Source of the DNA: Paulownia fortunei
Taxonomy: Eukaryota > Streptophyta > Magnoliopsida > Lamiales > Paulowniaceae
Assembly: GCA_019321725.1 (NCBI GenBank)
Contig: CM033106.1
Location: 20,885,965 to 20,949,964, forward strand
Reading direction: 5' to 3'
DNA length: 64,000 nucleotides
In this document: piece after piece, positions 12,701-24,231 of the stretch
How positions within the stretch are numbered: position 1 is the stretch's first letter
Layout of the letters: each line of letters opens with the position of its first letter
Notes under the pieces: generated by a model
Told to the model about the DNA's origin: nothing
Database searches by the model: none
What the model saw: the letters and a program-made list of their open reading frames with translations, nothing else
Made by a program: the position numbers and the translations under genes

Positions 12701-15700
12701 ATGTCCTTTATTTGGTGCTTTCCAAATTTTTTCTTTGTCCCTTTCCCTTTTCTTTTCTATGGTTCATATCCTCAATTAACAGCATATGGACCACTAGTAC
12801 TTGAGAAGTGCTATAGCTCTGTAGAATCTGATTGTTACTTAAATAGTCTGAATAAGAGTGCATATACATTACAATCTAATTTTGACTTGTATGATGGCTT
12901 GGTGTTGAAGTATTTCTTCTACTGGGCATTCAAACTCAAAATTGCGTTCTGGGATAAATAAATTATATTTGCATTTTGCAAAGATGACATGTTTATATGA
13001 TACCTTGCAGGAGGCCGTTTCAAGTACATCACAGGCTGAAATGGAACTATCTCGAAATCGTGTGTCTGTATTTTTGTCCTCACATACGGCGTATGAGTTG
13101 CTTCCTGAGTCTGGCAAGGTATGCATTCTCTGCCTGTCTTCATGGTTATAAAAAGTTATAGGGACATGGATGTGTGTAAGTTGTTTAAATTTTAACTTTA
13201 TAGCTAACTTCCTCTGACAGGTAATTGCCTTGGATATAAATTTACCAGTGAAACAAGCATTTCACATTCTTTATGAACAGGTAAATGTGCTTTCTCAAGT
13301 ATGGGAGTTTCATTATTATTTAAGCTCATACTTTATTTGAGAGTTCTCCTTTTCTATTTCAGTACTAAATTATAGGTCAAGTCAAATCATGTATTCAGAC
13401 TTGGGTCTATAAGAACTTGTGAATGCATGGAGGTATATGTGCGTGAGAGAGAGAAATGTATGTATGTCTACCAGCAATGGTGCAGTTTTTCATATGACAT
13501 TTAAGATTCTGGAGTTCTCTTTGTTCCATATCATGATTTAGCTGTATCAGCTTATGCAAGATGTTTTGTATTTTGAAGAGAGATAAGAGTAGGCTAAAGA
13601 AATTCAAGATAAGAGCTAGTTTGTATATTTAGTGCTACCTTCCCCTCATTTTGATCTTCTCGGTCATGGGCTTTGTTTGTGCCAACATTTTTTGTTATCT
13701 AAAACTTAAGTAATTAAATTTTCTAGATCCCCATTTACCCTTCACCAGATGTGAATTAAAGGTTTATTATGAATGCAATAATTGATACCTTAACTGGCTT
13801 TACAAAGAGGGGTAATTGGGATAAGTGATTTTTAAAGTGTGATATGGGCTAGGCATTCGGTACATTTTTGTCAAGTCCTGAGCAACTAGGCATTCAGTAC
13901 GCTTTGTCAAGTCCTGAGCAACTAAGTTGAACAAGAACTAAACAGGAGAATGAGGGTAGTGATGGAATAGACTAGCCTGTTTTGGGTGAACGTAATGCAC
14001 GTATATCTGGCAATAATTATGCACACTCACTCACAAGCACACAAACACATCCATATATATATGCACATAGATATATGGATTTGGGGTTTGCTTAGTCAGT
14101 ACTGTGCCTGTATTTTGATGGACCTAAATGCCCCTGCCCACTTTGTAATGACAAGGACATTATAATCATTTCAAAGACAAGTTTCCAGTGAACCCTGATG
14201 ACTTCTCTGGTAGTGAAGATTCTGGAAGTTTGCTGAACGCTATCCTTAAAAATCTCGTTGATCAACATAAAAATCTTGCTTATGTGTACAATGATCTTAT
14301 CATAGTTGAGAATATCAAAAGTAAGGGCAAAGAGAATTAGTTGAAGTCTGAGACTGCAAATAATGCTTATCTTCCCAAGTACTAAGCTGGTGTTCATCAC
14401 TGTGAACCATCAATGTTAAGTTTGTGCTCCATTACTTTTTAGCTTTATTCCTTTATGAAAGTGGTAACGAAGTCCAATCAATGGCCGAAAGCCAGTAAAG
14501 GCCGCACAATCTGGTCGGCAGACCTGTAAACTCAAAATAAAATTCTGTTTGTGGTGCGAGAATTAGCTGATTTAGGATACTTACATGCTGAGATGTGTAT
14601 CTATTTTGGCTTTCTTGATTTGGTGCTTCTTAATTATGGGTCACACTGTAAAATGCCACTATCATTTACTTATATTACCTACAAACTTTGGTTGCTGCTC
14701 CAGTGATTCGAAATTATAAACAATTTATGCTGACATTTTTGGTGGATCACTTCGCTGTGTATACTAAGGGTTACTTCAGTTTGTTTTTTTGGTCTTCTTT
14801 CCATTCTATACTATTTAGAATTGAAGAGGCCCTAGAGTAACTTCCTTTTGAGATTAAATGTTTTGGTCTGCCAAGTGGGAATTTTTAACATATCCCACTA
14901 CTCCACTTTTCTCTCCCCACTTTTTGTTCCCAACTTTCAATTTTTTTGTGCTGTCAAAGTGATATCCACTTTCAAACCCCTCTCTTTATTTGCATTGTCT
15001 CTCCATTTTTATCTCTCCAAGTTGAATCTTCTTTTTATTTAATAATCACATTATCTTCTTTGATTATTCAAAATATTGTTATTTTTTAAGTTATCATGAA
15101 TTTATATGAACACATAAAATCATAAAAAACCATTATCAAATAATTAAATATTTCTATCTACAAAAGTAAAATAATACTCACATGTATGGAGTGTGACCTG
15201 AGTGTGCCCTGTTCAGTAGTTATTCTTATTGTTCAGGTTCCAAGGGCACATATTGTTCATTAAAAATGGGAATATCGCCACTACAACCATGTTGCAAATT
15301 AATCCAGAATACATGCACAGACATGTAAACACTTATGCATGAGATGTCCAGTAGATCAAAAGCACTTTCATTGGTAGTTGTGACCTATTCTTTCCATTTT
15401 CTTATTGTCATTTATTCCTCTGCATTATACCCTCCTGAAATCAGATTTCAGCTTTTTTTTCAATTCTTACTTCTGCTTACCAGCCAAGGTGTGATCTTAA
15501 TTAACATGCTGTTTGCAGGGAATCTCTGTTGCTCCTTTGTGGGACTTGTGCAAGGGTCAGTTTGTCGGAGTTCTTAGTGCATCAGATTTCATTTTGATAC
15601 TTAGAGAGGTACCCTGAATCTAATGTTTCCTCAGATTATTTTTGCAATTTAAGAAGATTACTTTATTGGGATGAAGCTGCCTAATATTTTGTCAAAGTGG

Positions 15701-18700
15701 TTGCTTATACTCGTTGAGTTCTTCTTTATTTTATTTTCACTTCATACTCAGACTTACAATTCTACCTTGTGTTGGCCTTACGCTTTTTCTGATTAGTATG
15801 TAGCTGTTTCCCGTTTGAAAAAACTATCGAAGTTATGCTCTAAATTATCCATGCTTAGATTTCTTATCATCCATGAATTGCTTTGAAATGTTTATCGATT
15901 TCTGGTTCTTTTGAATTCAACTCTTGATTTTTTTTAGAATCATATTTTCTATGTTTGAATTCAAATGAGTTAAAATGCTGCCGTGTCATCACAGTTGCTT
16001 GAAGATAAGGTAATAAAGAGATGTATGTGACTGTTTATGTTTGAAATGCATATGAGAGAAGGTATCAATTATATCTGTAGAATTCTGTAATTTCTTAATA
16101 TCAGGCCTACGGATGGATGGCGATAAGATTGGAGAGAAAGGCAAACAATGGAATAAGGGAAAATGCATAAGCTTAATAAGGAAGGGAAGATTTTGAGGTA
16201 GTTAAAGTTGAGGTAGAGGAAAGTGGAAACTTCCTTGTTCTTCTTTCCCTCGCAAATTGTGGGGTAAAAAGACAATCATTTAGTTTGGCTTGTTAACCTA
16301 ATCAGAGTTCTGAACTGAAGATAAAAAAGGATTCTGATGGTATATGAAAATGGAAAAATGCTTTCTTTCTTACCCACTTACATTTTCTATCGCACCCCTT
16401 CTTACTTCTCTTTCTACTCCCCTAGTACCAAAAGAGTTTGATAAAAAGTTATAGGCTGTTCCAGGTGAACTGTTTCCCCCCAACACACACACACACACAC
16501 ACACCAAAAGAAAAATGTCTTGACTAAAAATGTTGGCTATAACTAATTGGCTGAAATTGATATTCTATCTGAATCTTATTCAAGCTCAAATGATGCCTGG
16601 GTTTTTTGCACACATTTAATCTAATCTTAGCTGGCATGCATTGTTGAGGTCATAGTTGCATCTCTCTTAAAAGATTAAAACTTATATTTTGAAGAGGCAA
16701 CACCCATCGTATCTTACGGACAGAACATAATGGTAGCTGTTTATTTGGCTGGGTGGGAATTAGAATGGATGCATCTAGCTTTTATATCTAGTTTTATTTC
16801 CAAACTTTTTCTTGAAGGAAATCTTTAATGGAAAATTGAGTATGTGACTTGCATTGCTTGTCATGTTTGAAGAACTTAAGGAATTATAGCTTTAATGGAA
16901 AATCTTTAATGTATCTAGCTTTTTTTTGGGTCATGTTTGAAGAACTTAAGGAATTCTATCCAATTGTTGAACTCCAGCTTGGGAATCATGGATCTAACTT
17001 GACAGAGGAAGAGCTTGAGACACATACTATATCTGCCTGGAAAGAGGGGAAAGCACATCTCAACAGACAGATTGCTGGAAATTTAAGATCATATTCAAGG
17101 CATCTTGTCCATGTAAGCAAATTTATGGGTGATCTTATAGATGCCCCTGACATAATTAGCTGGTCTATCATTTCAATGTCTTTCTTATGTGTTTCCATCA
17201 TGTTATATAGACATTTGAGTTGCTTGCCATATTTTATGGTAGCTACAAGATACTTAGGAGTCATTCGTGAACACTGAAATAGAAAGCAAGTATAAATTCA
17301 AGTTTTGCGCTGTCATGAATGTTGATGATAGAATTTAAACTCTTAGAGAAATCCAAAACTGCAGTTTGTTTATGGAGAGCATGTTTTGAAAAGATGGTTG
17401 GAGTAGTTATGTAACACTTCTTCTACAAGAATAAGAAATTGTACATCAAATAAAGCAGAAAGAAAATTTAGTGTCATGAAGACATACCATGATACTTCCT
17501 TTGCTGGCAGGAATGCCATATATTTGTAATAACAAATGTCATAATTCCCTATTCCACGTATTGAAGATCCTAAACATTGATGTGGCAGTTGGTATGTTTA
17601 ATGGATTTGGGCAGGAATTGAATAAATTTAGGAATAGAATGAAGATGCTAAAGGATTGATTTTTATCATGTCATTAATGGTCACACCATGCCCAATGAAT
17701 TGAGTCACAATTCCTTAATTAATTCCATTCCCATTTTTGGTTAATAGTTATATAGAGTAGGAATGGAATGAAATTGAAGAAATGACCTAATTGTCCTTTA
17801 TGTTTGTGTTTGTGGCAGTGTATATGGATGATTTTATGTTATTTATATTTTATATTCTAGTTTATATATTATATATGATAAATACAATATAAAAATTTAA
17901 TATAAAATGATAATATAAAAATTTAATATAAAGTTCTTAATCCGTTGTATATTTCATGTATTTCTTAAATAGATTAGTATGTGATTAACAACACCCCCCC
18001 CCCCCCCCCCCCCCGACTGAGCGGTCAGATGTTAGTAAAGTCAAATCCATTAATTTTGAGTGGTAAATGACCGAAATAGCCCTTTTTATTGTATGAAATC
18101 TACAAAATGCCTATTGACAAGTGTATTGTAAATGAAATGTTAATTCTTATAAATGTCCCCCTCTGTCCAAATTTATTGCTCTCATTCCCTTTTTGGGACG
18201 TCCAGAAATATAGACTCCATTTCCTAAAATGAAAATTTATTTTACAAAATTATCCTCTCAATTAAAGTAATGATGTGACTCAACTAAATAGTCAACCACT
18301 ACTTTTAAAGGGAATAGTGTAAAACTACAGAAAAATTACATCTTTTCAACTCTTATCTAAAACTCTATGGCAGGTCGAATCGTAGACTAATTTATGGATT
18401 AAACATGCTTAAATATACAACTGTCTGCACACATATATGTGCAGTATGCATTTATTTATGTTTGCGTATGTATAGTGTTTGTTAATTTCTTTACCTAGTA
18501 TAAGTTTATATATTATATATACAAATTTAATAACATGCATGTACAGAAAAGACATTTTTGTTTAACTGTATGTGGATATCAAGTATCATTTTAAAGTTCA
18601 AGAAACTAAAAAATACAATATAAAGAATGTTGCCTCTTTTATTTGAAGTTTGAAAGGAATCTGTAAATGTAATATAAGTGATATAGGTGTTTAGTTTTTA

Positions 18701-21700
18701 AGACAATACGAGATGTAATCACTAAAATTATATATAAATTGTGACTGTATTGTATATGAAAATATGCAAGTATGTGTATGTAAAATTATCACTTTATATT
18801 ATTAATGCAAGTATACATAGAAACATGTATTAAACATATAATAAAGGTGATCTATAATTCCTAATATTAGGAAAGGCTACTTATGTTGTTTACCACCCAA
18901 AATTGAAAGATTTACCTTTTTGCTGCTTCATTGCTATTCAACGGGGCATAGGAAAAAAATTCACATGTGCATAGAAGAAACAAATTCGAACTCTCAAACT
19001 CATACATTTACATTCTTTTAAACACAAATAAACTCTCTTGAATAAGCACTCTCACCCTTCAAACTGTGTGTATGCTCTATTCCGCACAAGGAGTTACAAG
19101 TGCTATAATAAGAAAAATTTGCTAAAAATGTAGCAGCTGTAGATGAGTCAACTGTCATCTTTTCGTTTTCCATTATCTCCTCCACTGCCTGATGCTTAAT
19201 AATTCACTCCTCAGCTTATGTTAATCGTTGGTCATCTTCAAGTTATACATGCATGTATGTGCGTTAAAAGTTATTAATACGTGTATGTGTGTTAAAGTTA
19301 TTAATACGTATAACAATTTATAATGGTCATGACACACAGAATTCATTCATTTCCAGCTATTTTTATCGACTGAATCAAACAAAAGAATTAGAAAGACTAT
19401 TCTAGGTAGAATTCCAATATCTGGAACTACTTTTCCTAGAGTGACCAGTTTTTGTATCAAATGGGACCTTAATGTTCACCAGTTAGCTGAAAAGTTTCTG
19501 AAAGGATGACGAGATAATGAGGCTGCAACAAGAATGGTGATGTAGTTCCAAACAAACGTCACAAATTGTTACTACTTTCGATTACTACCTGCATAAAGAA
19601 TCTTATGTCCAAAAAAGCCTCTTAGTCATAATAGAGTAAGTTTTGGAGTGTCATGCTAATAGCTATCTTGAAATGTGCTCTGATTCTAGTTTATAGTTTC
19701 TTTCCTGTGAAAGGAACCTTATATTTTTCTTGAATTTTCTTCTTGCATTTTTAGATGACACATGAAGTGAATTTAAGTTTAAATAACTTTTTTGATACCT
19801 TTTGTTGCCTTGTACATTTTCTTGGAGCTAGTCCACTTTTTTATGTAATATTTTAATATAATTATTTTGAAATTGATGCATGCAAAATGTAGGCTGGGCC
19901 TTATGATTCTTTGAAAGATGTTGCTTTGAAACTTCTGCAATATAAGGTCTCTACAGTTCCTGTTATTCACTCTTCATCACAAGATGGTTCATATCCTCAG
20001 CTGCTACACCTGGCTTCCCTATCTGCAATACTTAAATGTAAGCAATTCATTTTTATGATTGTAAGTACATCCTTTTGACTTTGTGACTAACTCACTCCAA
20101 ATCACTAGGCATATGCCGGCATTTCAAGCATTCTTCTAGCTCCTTGCCCATTCTTCAGCAACCAATTTGTTCATTTCCTTTGGGTACTTGGGTTCCGAAA
20201 ATTGGGGAATCTAATGGAAAGCCTATTGCAATGCTAAGGCCAAATGCTTCTTTAAGTGCTGCTCTTTCTCTGTTAGTTCAAGGTATAATTTCATCCACTT
20301 GGCGTATTTATGTATGATTTCTTCAATTGGGGTTAAAATTTCTTCAGTTTGTTAACCATAAATTAGTTTTCAGCTTCATTTTTTTTTTTCTCTTGCACCT
20401 GATGCTTTTTCTTAAGGTGGTAAAACCTCCCATTAAATGATAATGATCAATATTATTTATTTCTTAACATTTTTTATTATATTTTCATTTTTTGTCAAAT
20501 TATCCTTATGGTCCCCTTTTTTATGTCAGGATTTCATCTTCCTATGGTTTGTGATTTTTGATTTTGGCTTACTAAGCTGGCAAGTGCAAATTTCTTAATA
20601 ATAGGGTCTTTTCTTCCATGAGGATTACCCGATTGTTGAAATCTATTCTTCTTAAGAAATTAGAGCTTAAAGTGTTTATGCAAAATGATGATCAATTTTT
20701 GACTCACTATTTTCTTTTGTTATTGCATCTTCTGAACCCCCCACCCTTTGGTGTCACAGCTGATATCAGTTCCATACCAATAGTGGATGAGAATGATTCA
20801 TTGGTGGATATATATTGTCGAAGGTATACATTATATTTATTTTTGAGGTTGCTGTAGAAAAATCATCTTTGAATACTCTCACTTTGAGTTCGATTACACC
20901 TTTCTCAAAGGTCTGTGTATCATTTTATCATGGCAGTGATATCACTGCTTTGGCAAAAGACAGAGCATATGCACAAGTTCGTCTTGATGACTTGAGTATC
21001 CATCAGGTAGTTTCTATCAAAACCTTGTTGCGCTTTATCTCAGAAATTGAAGGCATGCCCTGATGGTTGTAGAACGTGTAACTAAATGTGTACTCTCAAG
21101 GATTATTTCTTATGCATTATTTTTCCCTGCTTAGAAAGAAAGTGAGATTTTTGAGAAATGGAGGGGGTTTGGAGTGTTGAGTTTTTCTATGGGGAAGATT
21201 TGTTTCCTTCATTAAGACCCACCATGTGGTAGTTTCTCCATGAAGATCCTTATCCAAATTGAAAAACTAATGATCCTTATCCGAATGGAATAACCAATGA
21301 TGAACCCTACACTAAAATGATGGTGTGGCAAAATTCTTGAACCTATGCTAGGAACTGTGGGAGGAAAGTTGAATTGAATAAAACATATTACCTTTCTTTG
21401 TAACACTGAAATGGATCGACCAAGTAGAAATGGAAAGTACCTTACCCATCTAAGCCCAATTGTTTTCTTCGTCCTAATTGGAGGGATTGGAGTTGGGGTT
21501 ATGGACTTAAAACATCTACCTTAACCGTAAGTAGAATTTCTGAAGAAATGAAGACCATGACAGGAGAGTAGTAACATAAAAGTTCCCTTCCCAGAATTAT
21601 GCCTTCTTTCTTTTGCTTCTCCTCTACTTGCTTGTTACCAAACAGCATAGAGAAAAGGGTGTGGCACAGGCTTGAGGTTGCTGGGATAAGCATGCACATG

Positions 21701-24231
21701 AAGCATTGGTATGATATTATGCTATAATATGACAACATTAAGCCACATTATTTTGGACATTATTATGTACACAACACTTTTTTTTGTGTTCCGGATTAAT
21801 ATATTATGAAACCGTATTTTATTTCAGAAGAATGTGGCTATTTATGCAGCCCCATGGGAGTGTATGTGTATATAGGAAATGCTGGGTGAAGTTTTCTTGA
21901 AAGCACTAACCTAAAATATCTTGTGTTTACGTTCGTTTCTTTTATTCATAACTATTATTTATATTATGCTTGTTTATATTCCACTGAACATAAATAATTT
22001 AATTTATAAAGATTGTTGTCCACAAATCTCAAAACCAATCTACTTTTCGTCTTGTCATTCTGTTTGAAGCTTTAGTTGATGTTATCCATATTCTGATTCT
22101 GGCATTTCGGACAGCTTTACTTTTGGTTATGAATTTAACATTAAAATGCCCTTCATCTGGAGAAATGTTACTCTACAGCATGTATGCCCACCTAAGATCC
22201 AGACATATTTATTGTCCTTTTCTATAGGCCATACAACTGGGGCAAGATGCAGTCTCTCCCCATGGCTTCTTCAACAACGGACAGAGATGTCAGATGTGTT
22301 TAAGGTCTGATCCTTTGCACAAAGTAATGGAGCGGTTGTCAATTCCTGGTAATAACTTTTGATCTTTTATTTTGTTGATTTGATATTTTGGTTTTAATTC
22401 TTATGGTCACTGTATGACTTTGATACTGCCTAGGAACTTCCTGCTAATTTATTTCTGGAGTATTTTTTATCAAGATAAATTTTACTTGATATTTTTGTTT
22501 ACTGTCATGATCACAGGAACTTCTGCCACTAGTGGAACTTATATCATCCTTGGGCCACTTCTAAGATAATAAAAGAATTTCATCTAATTCTTTTGTTAAA
22601 ACTAAACAAATAGTAAGATAGATAATGTAGTTATATAGTGTGATTAGACTTGTGGTGCGAACAACTAAAGAATTAGTGAATGGTTTGATGATGACATTAA
22701 CAATTTATAATATCTCTACAGATGGGGAATGGTTGGAAATGGAGATGGGCTTGCTTGTTACTGACATCAGTTTTAGCATCGAAGTTTCCTGTCGCTTGCA
22801 TCTGTGATTCTATTTTGTGTGCATATATACTATCACGCTGTACACAGATATGTATATGTCTGTCTCTAGAGTAAAGTTGTCCCCCACTTATGGGAAGAAA
22901 ATCTGGATGCTAGGTACATTAAGAATTTGAAAAGAAGGCAACCCACTTAGTTACACATTCTGCTCTCTCTCTCTCTCTCTCTACACCTACCACCCCCACC
23001 CCCCAACCCCAGATGTATATTCTCCATCCTTGCTGTCAAGTGCAAAATATTGCTCTCAGAAATCCTAAAACCAGAGATGTGATATTCTATCATAGAGGGG
23101 GAAAAAGAAGCTATTTTTCTGTTTTAAATTTTGTGGTATTTTCTCAAACTCCAAAGAAAAGGATTTTTATTGCAAAAAAATTGCATTTGATTGATATTTT
23201 GATTTTCATCACATGGATCTCTGATTTGTTGGCCTTCTTTTTAATGAGGTGGGTTTGTATTTTGTTTATTTTCATTACTTTAATACTGAAGTTTGATGCA
23301 AATTCATACTGTATGGGAATCAAACTTTAGTAATGGAAGGAAAAAACAAATCAAGGTGTTGTGGGAAAACACCTGTCACACCCTGGGCATGGGCTAGGGC
23401 CTGCAAGTGAGGCTGTGGCACTTGGACTCCACTAGCCACTACTTTGCATCTGTTCTCACTGTGCGAAAATGGTCCAAGTCAGTTTCATCCACATATAGAT
23501 CAGTAAAATATAGTGATGGAGAAAATATTGATTGGGTCTAGAATCTAATGTGGAAATATATTTGGCAATTATTGTAGCTGATAATGTTATAATGTGCTTT
23601 AATGTGCTGTATTTGTGCGGTTCCATGTCTTCTATATAATATTTGCTATTTGTTTTTAATGTGATAATGTTAACAATGCAGTCCGTTATGCTACAGGTGC
23701 TGGTATACTAGAATGTTATATTAAAATTTCAGTATACCATTTTAATCATTTCATATGAGTATAATGTAGGACCCCTGTAGAGATCTCATAGAAATAGTGA
23801 TATACCTACATCTGATTCACACATGTATCAAAAGGATCAAAAGTCACCTTCACTTGCAATCAGAATGGAAAAGGATAAATTTGAGAAATGAAAGGAAATG
23901 AAAAACCCACTTTGTTCTTCAGGATAAATTTGAGAAATGAGAGGAAGCCCACTTTTCTCTCATGTGTGCCCTTTCCGACTTCATGTTACTTGTTTAAGAT
24001 GATTTTACTCTGTTATGATTTTTTGGATTTTTTTTTCCCAGTAAATATATATCATTTGTGCTCAGCTTATTTGTTCTGAGATACACTTTACAAGAATATT
24101 TCTCTCAACTAACTGAAGGCATTCTGGCACATTTTCCAGGGGTCAGAAGAGTTGTAATCGTGGAGGCTGGAAGTAAGCGTGTGGAAGGTATCATTTCGTT
24201 GAGTGATGTCTTCAGCTTCTTGCTTGGCTAG
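3474..24231 (+). CDS. SNF4: SNF4-like / KIN-beta-gamma subunit of SnRK1 (13 coding exons)
   Basis: Exons: 3474-3586, 3688-3775, 12427-12606, 13011-13118, 13221-13280, 15519-15608, 16978-17112, 19893-20037, 20109-20282, 20760-20823, 20937-21006, 22228-22348, 24140-24231. All introns are GT..AG and the 1440 coding bases give 479 aa with no frame break. Residues about 18-103 form an AMPK-type carbohydrate-binding module (CBM48), with Trp-Pro-Tyr-Gly-Gly and Asp-Gly-Glu-Trp-Arg motifs. The rest is a string of CBS repeats (roughly 138-215, 258-330, 345-410, 415-478), including [25 protein letters not shown] and, at the end, [11 protein letters not shown]. This fused CBM-plus-gamma layout is the plant KIN-beta-gamma type; the subunit acts with the SnRK1 kinase in energy and sugar signalling (family knowledge). 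The start matches the family's Met-Phe-Gly-Ser opening. Intron 2 (3776-12426) carries a dead copia element in antisense. The exon 3 donor (CCG followed by GTTTGA) is non-consensus but is required by the frame. Confidence 0.95.
6068..6378. repeat. Direct duplication in SNF4 intron 2, copy 1
   Basis: Copy 1 starts with TTTCAGTTATTGGACACATG and ends with TTCAAGTTAAAATGGTAC. It matches copy 2 at 6488-6822 along nearly its whole length, with scattered substitutions. A 109-base spacer separates the two. No coding capacity is evident. Confidence 0.85.
6488..6822. repeat. Direct duplication in SNF4 intron 2, copy 2, with (CA)n expansion
   Basis: Copy 2 is similar to 6068-6378 but carries a (CA)n run (about 6692-6721) where copy 1 has an AT/TG-rich stretch. 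That run accounts for most of the length difference. The copia A LTR begins eight bases after this copy ends. Confidence 0.85.
6830..7074 (-). repeat. 3' LTR of copia A
   Basis: Plus-strand ends are TG..CA (starting TGAGATG, ending TTGTCCACA), and the LTR abuts a polypurine tract on the internal side. It contains an internal direct repeat of ACTCCTAAAATTAAGGGATA (about 6907 and 6941). It is about 245 bases, short but normal for copia. Confidence 0.8.
7075..7086 (-). other. Polypurine tract of copia A
   Basis: The minus strand reads CTTGAGGGGGAG immediately before the LTR start TGTGGAC. This is the usual plus-strand primer site next to a 3' LTR and fixes the LTR border. Confidence 0.8.
7082..10470 (-). 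pseudogene. Copia A pol remnant (protease, integrase, reverse transcriptase, RNase H)
   Basis: Protease motif IDSGASDHM (about 10450) is intact. Integrase shows the zinc-finger CKICQLAKH, aspartates in IHSDIWG and [10 protein letters not shown], and the downstream Asp/Glu segment LDNGREY (10001-9420). Reverse transcriptase keeps the polymerase motif YVDD (about 8020-8035). RNase H contains DADWAGS and the C-terminal [15 protein letters not shown]. The frame is broken by an in-frame TAG at 8478-8480 that replaces a conserved Trp, by stops near 7570 and 10310, and by frameshifts around 7910 and 9600. No full-length polyprotein is possible. Frameshift positions are approximate because they are inferred from switches between frames. 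Confidence 0.88.
10481..11215 (-). pseudogene. Copia A gag remnant with zinc knuckle
   Basis: The minus strand encodes a CCHC-type knuckle ([11 protein letters not shown], about 10740-10790). Upstream are the gag core pieces [17 protein letters not shown] and [20 protein letters not shown] (about 11160-10990), partly in shifted frames. Stops within it look like Arg CGA codons changed to TGA (for example near 10925 and 10970). The N-terminal part of gag is missing. Confidence 0.8.
11425..12008. repeat. Head-to-tail tandem duplication of a ~290-bp unit in SNF4 intron 2
   Basis: Unit 1 is about 11425-11712 and unit 2 about 11713-12008. Both begin AATTGGAATATCTTGGGTGC and share CATTCATAATTAATGGTAAT, GGCAGATGTTTGATC-like and GAGGTTTTGTCTCTTATAT blocks in the same order. 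They are clearly diverged from each other, so the duplication is old. No protein is encoded. Confidence 0.85.
13852..13925. repeat. Short tandem duplication (~37-bp unit) in SNF4 intron 5
   Basis: The block AGGCATTC(A/G)GTAC followed by TTTGTCAAGTCCTGAGCAACT occurs twice back to back with few differences. It is an intronic slippage or duplication product. Confidence 0.8.
16490..16504. repeat. (CA)n microsatellite
   Basis: A short run of CA dinucleotides lies in SNF4 intron 6. Confidence 0.7.
16820..16956. repeat. Tandem duplication just upstream of SNF4 exon 7
   Basis: TCATGTTTGAAGAACTTAAG followed by GAATT occurs at about 16860 and again at about 16931. Both copies are accompanied by ATCTTTAATG-type sequence. 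The second copy ends about 20 bases before the exon 7 acceptor (exon starts 16978), so the branch-point region of this intron lies at or next to duplicated sequence. Confidence 0.75.
17993..18014. repeat. poly-C tract in SNF4 intron 7
   Basis: An uninterrupted run of about 20 cytosines follows an AT-rich stretch. It is the second long C run of the window. Confidence 0.8.

Noticed and set aside
12607..13010. A possible extra micro-exon between SNF4 exons 3 and 4
   Set aside because: Some homologues have a few more residues here, but joining exon 3 directly to exon 4 already gives a clean frame. No small GT/AG-bounded exon was convincing.
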